Shown one piece after another: positions 53,580 through 62,096 of a stretch of 64,000 nt of DNA. Every line of letters starts with the position of its first letter. The stretch's first letter is position 1. A model generated the notes under the pieces. It saw only the letters and a program-made list of their open reading frames with translations. It was not told where the DNA came from and did no database searches. This DNA comes from Tethya wilhelma. Lineage: Eukaryota; Porifera; Demospongiae; Tethyida; Tethyidae. The position numbers and the translations under genes were made by a program. Location: assembly GCA_964030475.1 (NCBI GenBank), contig CAXIPT010000001.1, positions 25,430,183-25,494,182 of the forward strand. Reading direction: 5' to 3'.

Positions 53580-55533
53580 TCATCCTCCATTATCTGTTGA
53601 CCATATACTGTAGTACAGGTGTACTTTGGTACTCTTGCCTAAACAAATTAGAAACACAATTCATTAAGGGTATATGAATTTACATATACTTACATTTGTC
53701 TGACAACTCTGGAAACCAGGTCTTGCCTTCATCCTTCTTTTTCCCACATGCTATCTTCTTCATTAGCTTTGCAACGTTCTTAGTACCTTTAAGTAATGAA
53801 GACATCAAATCAACTCTACACAATACAATGCCATGCTAGCATACCATGCCAGGTGTCATATGAGTTCAGCACTTGAAGGTCCTGCGTGACATACTTCATC
53901 ACCTGTGCCTGGTTGTCATGGGCAACTTCTTTGAACTGTAGACCTGAAGAGAATTAACAGCTATAGTAAAGAAAGACTGGACAAGTTACACACAATGTTA
54001 TATGAACTACCTTGTTCTAATAGTTGAGGCAACACTCTCTTTGTGCATTCCAGTTCTCTAGTTTGGGCAATGGAATGCTCTTTTCTTGACACTGTCGAAC
54101 AGGCAAGGATCTTCTTTGTACTGTTGTGTGTGTGAGTAGACATGAGAGTTCAACCTCATCTGTATGTGTGTGCAGACACATTCAAAGTACCTTCCTGACA
54201 AGCAAGGGACAGTGGTATGGAAGGCATTTGCGGTCGAGTCGTGACGAGCATCTGTTATCACCCACTGCACAAGAAAAACAGGCAACAGTGATTATGCTAT
54301 CATACAAAGAGACTCTGAAAAACAAACCTCGCCATCAGTGGAGTAGCTTGGCGATGCTTTCACTTCCACAATAGCCTCCATCATAGTCAACTTAGCACAC
54401 GTGTTGACTGCATCCAAGTACTGTCCTTTGTTGTACACTGTAATGAAATAAAGTGACATAATGGAGTCTTGCCACCATTTACTAGGTAGACTCACCTGAT
54501 CTTATGTAATACGCTCCCACTTTCCCCATGCCTGCATTGTTACTAAAATGGATATACTGGCTTGGAATGATACCAGCACAAGTGAAGGCATGAACAATCC
54601 TGGATACAAAGAATAATTAACTGCTGAAATCTGATACTACAAAGGATAATACTGCATGCACTTATCTACTGACCACAACCCATTGAGCCAAACCAAGTAA
54701 CATAATAGTGTACTAGTAAACATAACTGGTGCTTGGGAGGCTCAGAATGGTTGGAGAAGTTTAGCCAGTGCTGTCTCATAGACTTTTTAATAGTGACATA
54801 TTATATTTACTCACATTAGGCCAAACTCACTTCTGGTTTATGAGATACCTTCCACCAAGAACTCGAGAACTGGCCCACCACTTTCTTCGTTTACACTTTG
54901 GGCATTGAAACTCCACACGAATAACATGTCCTTTCTGTATAAATCATACCATTTTATTATGTACACATTCAGTAACATGCATAATTATATATATGCACCT
55001 GTCGGGTGTCTGTGAGTGTCCACTTGTGATACTGACATTCACAAGGTTTCATCAAATTGGAGCAGAGGTTTTGAAATGCCTTGTGCTCACAAATGAACAA
55101 TTTATCTTCAACTGGACTGTAGTCGTCAGCAGTGAAGAACCCTATGAATACAGACGACTTTCAAAGTAAGTTACAATTCATACTTTTTTTAAAATTTCTG
55201 ACCTGATTGATCTAACATGGGCATTACAGGTAGTTTGACAACACCTGGTACAGCAGTTGAGCTGTCAGTTGAGCTTTCCTCAGTCGAATGAGAGTCCTCC
55301 ACCATCTCCAAAAGTAGAGACAACAGCTCTCTGTTGTCTAGAGGTGCTGAACTTCTAGTAGAAGAAAGGGCAGAAGAAAGCTGGTATCTTGCTTTCTCCA
55401 TCCTCGTCAAAAAAGAATGCTTGGCGTCCTCGTCGTCGAAGTTCAGCTCCATTTGGTAGCGAACTCTGTGCCTAGCACGCTTCTTTGCCGGTTGTAAAGG
55501 TTGAACTGACTCTCTCCTTGAACTCGCTGCCAT
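53580..55533 (-). CDS. Putative transposase of the TTAA transposon, C-terminally short
   Basis: Ten exons: 55203-55533, 54999-55141, 54831-54934, 54496-54599, 54328-54437, 54191-54264, 54011-54120, 53845-53943, 53694-53786, 53580-53638, summing to 408 codons plus stop with all phases matching. Residues 140-195 have Cys pairs (CPKCKRRKWW), a possible zinc knuckle. VITDARHDSTANAFHTTVPC and later LNSYDTWHGTKNVAK look like the first two acidic catalytic blocks of a DDE nuclease (Asp in DARHDS and in YDTWHG). The frame ends shortly after DKCKSTKVHLYYS, where homologues I recall continue with a further block, so the third catalytic residue may be missing or lie in an alternative exon (an Asp-rich frame runs 53546-53638). 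I do not assign a superfamily from the protein alone. Confidence 0.65.
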
Positions 55534-55757
55534 TTGCACATTTGAATTTCGCCGTTTTTGTGTGGTTTTTTGTGGTTTTTTACTATTATCACGTGTTTTA
55601 CTAACTTTTGTGCTGTGTTAGCACTTTTTTTGTGCATGGTAAGGTAAAGGACACCCCAAAGAAAAACTGAGCACTGAAAGAAGTGAACGACATTTTTCAT
55701 TTTTGTCGCGGAAGTGGCCCTGGGCGGGGCCTTTTTATACCCCGCCTCCTCGTTTAA

Positions 55758-56814
55758 GGGGCTCACTCATCTAAAATACCGTATTGCCGGAAATATTGAC
55801 GGGGATTTTAATTTGACGGTTTGACGGTCAAAGTCCAAATCGTCAAATTTAAATCCGCCAATATTTTGGGCGCTGTATACTATGTATATGAATGTATTAC
55901 AGCGTTTTGCCAAGTTCTTGCAACGTGACTACCGTGATTGAGCGCCATGCGCATGTGCAAATCTCTGAGGTGCGTCGCAAAGGTTTCAGCCATGTGGTTG
56001 TCAATCCCTAATGCGGACAAGAGTTAATTTTTGCTTGCAAGTTGTGCCCGGCTAGATCATGCAAACCCAAGCTAACCAGATTTCGAGCGGTCAAGCTAGA
56101 GGTGTTTTTGTTCAAGTACTAGCTGGACAATCAGCTGGTAGGGCCTCGAGTAGGCCGCAAGTTGAGTTGCAGCCGGATCTTTCTCGTTTTACCCACCATA
56201 AGGTGAGCGCTATTAAGAAAATTGAATTTCAAGTATAATCAGGCTACATTGACTAATGCTGTACACATATATATCAACTATAGCATACCTACAAGGTTAA
56301 AATCATCAACCCTCATCATAAGGCAGATGTTGTTGTTCGATATCTTCACAATTAAGGTAAAACGGGGTAATTCGGGACGCGGGGTAATTTGGGACACTTC
56401 CGGGTTGTACCTCCTCCTGGCTGAAAACAAGGAAAGCTACCAGGATGGTTTGGTGTCACATTGGATCAAGTCCAGTACACGGACCCATGCGCGAAATTTA
56501 TTAAAACGCGCGTACGATCAATTGTGCATACACTCGCGAAAATTATATTCGCGAGTGTGGTTTAATGACGTAGTCATACTATTTCCAGTTAAAGTGCAGC
56601 ATGTATCAGTGTATTGTGATGGTGTGTGATACAGCTGATAGAAATAGGAGAAATGACCCAGCTGATAGGATTATGGGGACTGAAAAATGCTGAGAAGATG
56701 GAATTGAATATTGTTACTGACTTTGAGAATATAAAGGTGGGGGTAAATATTTAATTGTTTTCATTGAACTGTCAGATTATAAATATGAATAGATGAAGTA
56801 AATTATGACTATAG
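55758..56814. other. Spacer, no confident gene
   Basis: GC-richer start, then AT-rich. Frame 56222-56629 (+) has no codon bias or motif and includes 'gggtaattcgggac' repeats; rejected as a gene. Confidence 0.4.
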
Positions 56815-57071
56815 TTATGGATATTTAAGTTTTATATCTCTGCATATGTTGTGGAATGCAGCATAACAGGTTTTGCCATGGCGTTCAAACCACATAAACT
56901 CATCAAGATATGATGGCAATTGAGAGCGGTGGCAACCCTTCATTCTCTTAAGCTTTGTCTTCACCCTGTTCCAATAACTCTCTATTGTTTGAGTGTTGAC
57001 ACCAGTTGCCGGATCTACAAAGTGCTGGGAGTGATTGACAACTCGATGCCTTGAAACATTAGGGAGGCTTC
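56815..57071 (-). pseudogene. ISXO2/Merlin-like DDE transposase, C-terminal fragment
   Basis: About 85 codons ending in a stop at 56815-56817. HRVVNHSQHFVDPATGVNTQ, IESYWNRVKTKLKRMKG and LPSYLDEFMWFERHG match the C-terminal core of ISXO2-like (IS1595/Merlin) transposases, with the conserved N-I-E-x-x-W pattern. It is cut at 57071 by the contig join (n at 57072). Confidence 0.8.
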
Positions 57072-57072
57072 N

Positions 57073-58034
57073 GGTAGGATGTCCTGTCGTAAACATCCTA
57101 AGGATCCTCGTTCCCTCGCCATTTCTCTCTCTCTGGAACTATCATCATTTCATCTCGAGACTGAACAAGTCAAACTACATCAAGACTATGAGTTGTAGTC
57201 ACACAGTGTAACACAATCAATGTAGTTTTAATTATGTGGCATTATAATCATGTGTTTGAATCAAAATCAAATGAATAATTACTTCATATTACTAATCATT
57301 ATTTGATATATCAATTGATCTAAAAATCATCACTAAAAAAATTATATTCCTTCCATTTCTACTGCAGGGATATTTCCTTCTCTCTTATCGTGTATGGTAT
57401 AGTGTTTTATTGTTTGTGTGTGTAGGTTTAAAGATGAGTTGTATGAGAGAAGATGTTCTGAGAGAGGCTTGTGTTGAGGCTGTTGATCCTTACTCCCTCA
57501 TCTCTTCCTCAGACACTGTTAAGGTGAGACAAATAAGATACTGTACCTCTGTGACTGATGCTGAAGAAAGTATATAATATCTCATACATAATCCTATAAT
57601 GAAGGACCTGAAGCTATAATTGTATACTTTGGCTCAATAAGTAAGTTTTTATGTGTCTATTTCTGTTTCTTGTTGAAGTTTGACCTGACCAAGGTGAAGG
57701 CCAGTGATCTTGATTTTGAGGCTTCTTTTTCTTTAACAATACAACAGACACTGAGTGTCATGTGAGTGACTGTTTACTTTACCATTACGTCATCATTACA
57801 TATATGCTATTACATCATAATGATGTCATTCCGTGCAGGCCATAGTGGGATACTTTGACATTGGGTTTGATAATGTAAGCTATATACTCGTTCTACTTGA
57901 GCACTGGAGCCCAGGAGGTGGCCACTCACTGGAAACAGACAGTGTTCTTTCTAAAGAGACTCATCTCTATCAACACAGGTTAAAGTAGACACAGAGAGTG
58001 TGCCGTATAAATTAGTATTTTGCTGCAATATTTG
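57073..58034 (+). pseudogene. Second copy of PRMT3 exon 10 plus PRMT3 pseudogene
   Basis: 962 bases that match 40050-41011 without any difference I can see: most of PRMT3 exon 10 with its stop, then the pseudogene exons 5/6, 7, 8, 9. It starts immediately after the single n at 57072, then diverges at 58035 and runs into KK2. It is either the same locus assembled twice or a very recent copy. Confidence 0.85.
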
Positions 58035-58340
58035 TATTTTAATCACATGCACCCTCAATGCTTCAGCAACACACAAATAGCACATTGAATATATTGACCT
58101 GGGAATCAGTATATGCAAGAATCATAAAAACACTGGAATTAATAATGAAAATGCTTCATAATTATAATCACTTATGCAACACATGAATGCAAGGACTAGT
58201 GTTCTTGTTACCGTACGGTAACAACAGAACTTGACAACAGTTAGACAACATATACTATAGTACTTTAACGCAACAAAACTTGACCGAAGTTAAACAACGT
58301 ATTATACTATACTTTAACACCACAATGAATTCATATCAAG

Positions 58341-61046
58341 TTAGACAACTTTTGCTATTTCTACTAAGTCAGTTAAATCACCCAACCCAGTAGTCCAGCC
58401 GCCAACCACCATCAGTGCATTGGTTGGAAGAACAGCTGCTAAACATCCCAGTCGGCTAGTGTTCATCTGACTGATGACCTTCCATGCGTTGGAGGTGGGA
58501 TGGTAGATACGAACATCTGTAGTGGGTATGCCCTTGGAACCACTAGTACTGCCACCGACAGCTAGCAGTTGATTGCAAAGGGTGACACAAGTGGATCGTG
58601 TAACTGGGAGATCAGCAACATTGCTCCATACAGTAGACCTGGGTGGACTGGTCAGTGATAGAGATTGAGCTAAACGTTCTCCTAGTGATCTTGACTGACA
58701 AGACAGGAAGAGGTCAGCCAGATTGCAGGTGTGTACTGACTTGGTATATCCACTGCCACTTAATCCTCCCCCAATGTAGACACGTTCACCACAGATGGTT
58801 ACCGAGGCACCCGAGACTGGTTCGGGAAGGNTACGAACATCTGTAGTGGGTATGCCCTTGGAACCACTAGTACTGCCACCAACGGCTAGCAGTTGATCAT
58901 AAAGGGTGACACAAGTGGATCGTGTAACTGGGAGATCAGCAACATTGCTCCATACAGTAGACCTGGGTGGACTGGTCAGTGATAGAGATTGAGCTAAACG
59001 TTCTCCTAGTGATCTTGACTGACAAGACAGGAAGAGGTCAGCCAGATTGCAGGTGTGTACTGACTTGGTATATCCACTGCCACTTAATCCTCCCCCAATG
59101 TAGACACGTTCACCACAGATGGTTACCGAGGCACCCGAGACTGGTTCGGGAAGGTCTGCAGCAGATGACCATTGTCTGGTATCAATGTCCATGACTTCCA
59201 CTGTTTTTAGTGTCTTATAATATTGATCTTTTCCTCCAGCAACTATCAGAGCTTGTCCAATGGTTACTGCCATTGTTGCTTCTCTTTTGGTGGGCATTGG
59301 TGGGAACACCTCTCTCCATCTCTTACTCCTACCTTCCGCAGTGAGGCTGAGGAGCTGATTGGTCACCTCACCATCACTAGCCAACCCCCCAATGGCAGTT
59401 AGGGAGTTTTGAATGACTGCAAGAAAAACAGCTTCATTTGGACACTCAGGTAGTTCATTCCATGTTCTATCTCTACAGTTGTAGGCATAACATTTTCGTG
59501 CATCGCCAAGTCTGAAGTACACCATTAAGCCAAAAACTACAGAAGACCCTCTATACATTCTACACGGTGCCTTCTTGCCCACTCTCCACCTCAGTGTGAG
59601 GCTGTCCCTGGTTGCTGTGGCAATTCTGGTGCTGGTGTCAGAGTGATGAGTCTGTGGGGGGTCTCTGAGGCTTGGTTGTGGTTTAGTAACTACCTCAATT
59701 GGTGGGTTTCTCTTCAGCTGTTGTTCTAGTTTATGGATTCGTGTCTGAAATTGAGCTGTCACTTGTTGGTTAGACTCAAGTTGCTGAGTGACCTGTTGCA
59801 GTTGTCTCTGTTGGTCTCTGATAATTCCTCTCAGCTGTTGGCATTCTTGTTCTTTGTTTCGTATGATGTCATCTTTGTCTTGTATGACATCATTTTTCTC
59901 ATGTATGATGTCGTCCTTTTGTTGCAGATGGTTGTTTTGTGATCCAATGATTTGTTGCAGTCCTTGGATTTGCTGAGCATGTTCTTGTCTCAACTGACGA
60001 TTCTCCTCATCATTTTGTCTTATGATGTCATCTTTGTCTTGAACTTGTTGTTGTAGTTCTTCCTCTCTCTCAGTTGTAGCTGGTTGTGGTCTTTCTTGGG
60101 CTCTCCTAGCGCTCTCTGTGAACTGAGTTGTTTCTTTCAGAGCTGCTACTCTATGACACAGCTCCTGAGCTGAAGGACGTTCAACATCACTATCCTTGAG
60201 ACAGTCGAGTGCAAATGGTAGGAGAGGGTGGTTGGGATCAACTTGACTTATGTGGTCTTGTCGACGTTCAATCTCTGTTACTTGAACTTGAACAGTTGGA
60301 AATCGAGGATCAGTTGTTTGTACTACTTTGAGTCGATCTCCTGGTTTAGGGAAGCACCTGGTCAAGATCTGGATGATGAGTGTTCCGATTGCAAAGCAGT
60401 CAATCTTTTCAGTGTAGACAGGTGGATCTTTCACAGCTTCAGGAGGCATGTAAACATCTGTTCCTGGGCACAGTGTAAAGGACACACGAGTAGCTTGAGG
60501 GTTTATCTCTCCAAGCTTTGCCATCCCAAAATCTGTTACTTTGGCTATCACATTTCCACGTAGCAACACATTGTTGCTGGAGAGATCCCTGTGGGTGATG
60601 CCATTCAAATGGAGGTAAGAAATGGCCATGGTGATGTCATGGCAAAAGTTGACTTGTATGTGGAAGGGGACTGCATCCTGTGAGCTCTCCAAGAAGTGGG
60701 TCAAGCTATCGTCCATGAGCTCCATTAGTAGAACTGGCAGGTCAGTTTGAGGATCTTGGTGTGTGCCCAGGAACTGTACAATATTAGGATGCTTTATTGC
60801 ACTCATGAACTCACACTCCTGCATAAAACGACTAATGGGTAGTCTATGTTCTTTGTTGCGTTCAACTTGTTCATGTGCGTTTGGATCGATAAGAGTTTGG
60901 TGAATGATTTTAGCAGCACATAGCAGATCATCACACTGAGCCTTGCAGACAATTCCATACGATCCAATACCAAGAGTTTTCTTTTTGAGAAGTCGAACAG
61001 ATTTGAATCCAATGTTGGGCGTGTTCTGATGTTGTTGCTGAGCCAT
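58341..61046 (-). CDS. Kinase-kelch gene KK2 (contains a contig join at 58831)
   Basis: Intronless frame of 901 codons from MAQQQHQN. Protein kinase domain at residues about 15-285: glycine loop GIGSYGIVCK, Lys in CAAKII, HRDLSSNNVLL, DFGMAKL, PGTDVYMPPEA; the HRDLxxxN and TKL-like sequence suggest a tyrosine-kinase-like enzyme, probably active. Residues about 300-450 are a Gln/Glu-rich coiled coil. The C-terminal half has kelch repeats (LTAIGG, ALIVAGGKDQ, VYIGGGLSG, LLAVGGSTSG, LMVVGGWTT) that would form a propeller binding partner proteins. No signal peptide or transmembrane helix. The n at 58831 separates two 323-bp direct copies (58508-58830, 58832-59154) differing at about five bases, so one kelch segment is probably duplicated artificially; the true protein would be about 790 residues. 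Confidence 0.88.
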   Translation of the reverse strand: MAQQQHQNTPNIGFKSVRLLKKKTLGIGSYGIVCKAQCDDLLCAAKIIHQTLIDPNAHEQVERNKEHRLPISRFMQECEFMSAIKHPNIVQFLGTHQDPQTDLPVLLMELMDDSLTHFLESSQDAVPFHIQVNFCHDITMAISYLHLNGITHRDLSSNNVLLRGNVIAKVTDFGMAKLGEINPQATRVSFTLCPGTDVYMPPEAVKDPPVYTEKIDCFAIGTLIIQILTRCFPKPGDRLKVVQTTDPRFPTVQVQVTEIERRQDHISQVDPNHPLLPFALDCLKDSDVERPSAQELCHRVAALKETTQFTESARRAQERPQPATTEREEELQQQVQDKDDIIRQNDEENRQLRQEHAQQIQGLQQIIGSQNNHLQQKDDIIHEKNDVIQDKDDIIRNKEQECQQLRGIIRDQQRQLQQVTQQLESNQQVTAQFQTRIHKLEQQLKRNPPIEVVTKPQPSLRDPPQTHHSDTSTRIATATRDSLTLRWRVGKKAPCRMYRGSSVVFGLMVYFRLGDARKCYAYNCRDRTWNELPECPNEAVFLAVIQNSLTAIGGLASDGEVTNQLLSLTAEGRSKRWREVFPPMPTKREATMAVTIGQALIVAGGKDQYYKTLKTVEVMDIDTRQWSSAADLPEPVSGASVTICGERVYIGGGLSGSGYTKSVHTCNLADLFLSCQSRSLGERLAQSLSLTSPPRSTVWSNVADLPVTRSTCVTLYDQLLAVGGSTSGSKGIPTTDVRXLPEPVSGASVTICGERVYIGGGLSGSGYTKSVHTCNLADLFLSCQSRSLGERLAQSLSLTSPPRSTVWSNVADLPVTRSTCVTLCNQLLAVGGSTSGSKGIPTTDVRIYHPTSNAWKVISQMNTSRLGCLAAVLPTNALMVVGGWTTGLGDLTDLVEIAKVV

Positions 61047-61394
61047 GTTATCCTATGGCCCTCTAGCTGTTACAGTAGCTTTAGTTCCTTGTTCAAATTG
61101 ACTATAGTGAGAGAATTTAGTATAGCCGTCTATTTAGCAGTTTAGTGTTCACCTCTGAAACTATTGAACATTGAAAACTGACATCAACTCTAAGAGTGGC
61201 ACACACTGTGACTGTTCTAATTGCAGCACCCTCTCTCTTTGTGTTACAGGCTATGAATATTATTAGTGTATTCATTGCACTGTTTGCATATTAAAACTTG
61301 TGATGCAACTTAGTATTATATCCTCGCTCCTAGAGGTTAGCAAATTAGGCTAGAATAATATAGCTAGCTAGCTAAGTACAGTAGACCTAGTTAG
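61047..61394. promoter_or_regulatory. KK2 upstream region
   Basis: Similar to the sequence upstream of KK1 (39350-39640). It presumably contains the KK2 promoter; no core element identified. Confidence 0.4.
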
Positions 61395-61700
61395 TTGAGC
61401 CAAACGCTCTATAGTGATCTTGACTGCTGGAATGAGGTCAGTCAGGCTACCGTGGCAGATATACTGACTTGGTATATCCACTACCTCTTCCAATGTAGAC
61501 ATGATCATGACAGATTGTTACTGCCTGAGGCATTTATGACTCGTTCAGGAAGATGTGCAGCAGATGACCATCATCTAGTTATGTCCATGACTTCCACTGT
61601 TTTCAGTTTTTTTGAGTTTTGATCATTTCCTCCATCAACCGTATCAGAGCTTGTCCAGTACACACTGCTACCTCTCTCCATCTCTTACTCCTACCTGATG
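61395..61700 (-). pseudogene. Decayed kelch fragment of a kinase-kelch gene
   Basis: Resembles the kelch-coding part of KK2/KK3 on the minus strand ('agtgatcttgactg', 'gcagcagatgaccat', 'cagagcttgtccagta') with many indels. No intact frame. A fourth, dead copy. Confidence 0.8.
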
Positions 61701-61714
61701 TACACACACATGCA

Positions 61715-61900
61715 GCCTAACCCCATGTGGCTTCCTTCTAGGTAGAATATCCTATTGGATGTAGTTCAGTCTCTGAGATAAAATGATGATAGTTCCAGAG
61801 AGAGATCAGAGAAATGGCCAGGGAACAAGGATCCTCAGTAGGATGTTTAGACTATATATGAATTGTAGTCACACAGTGTAACACAAGTTGATACACATTA
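61715..61900 (+). pseudogene. Rearranged copy of PRMT3 exon 10
   Basis: The outer parts align with PRMT3 exon 10 and flanks in the plus direction ('cttctaggtagaatatcct' at 61731, 'gtagtcacacagtgtaacac' at 61865). The middle, about 61760-61852, is the same exon inverted ('gatgatagttccagagaga', 'aacaaggatcctcagtagga'). Confidence 0.8.
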
Positions 61901-62096
61901 TAATCATGTGCTTGATTCAAAAGTTTCTTCTAAATAATTATTTAAAAATTTTAAATTATGAGAACATTACTATGGGAACAATAGAAAAACATGGTATAGG
62001 TGAAAATTACTTGATCAACAATTTATATAAGACAGTCATTGTGGTACTAATATGGTAAATTGTCAATCATGACTCATGTAAAATAATAAAACAAAA
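61901..62096. other. KK3 3' flank, nothing recognised
   Basis: AT-rich spacer; poly-A signal-like AATAAA-type sequences are present on the minus strand but not distinctive. Confidence 0.35.

Larger units (their letters stand above)
46061..55753. mobile_element. TTAA-flanked DNA transposon carrying a nested Helitron
   Basis: Left terminus ACGAGGAGGCGGGGT (46061-46075) and right terminus ACCCCGCCTCCTCGT (55739-55753) are exact inverted repeats, flanked by TTAA at 46057-46060 and 55754-55757. TTAA duplication is typical of Kolobok and piggyBac superfamilies. Inside are two spliced genes: a plus-strand small protein and a minus-strand putative transposase. Subtracting the 6,209-bp Helitron leaves about 3.48 kb of original element. 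Superfamily not settled. Confidence 0.82.

Noticed and set aside
45990..55800. Treating the TIR pair as ends of a giant Helitron-carrying element of its own
   Set aside because: The Helitron has its own A/T-flanked termini inside an intron of the outer element, so two nested elements explain the data better.
56222..56629. 135-codon plus-strand frame
   Set aside because: No motif, no codon bias, surrounded by transposon debris and simple repeats.
58508..59154. Extra kelch repeats in KK2 as a biological novelty
   Set aside because: The repeat is divided by an n and the copies look allelic, so an assembly artefact is more likely.
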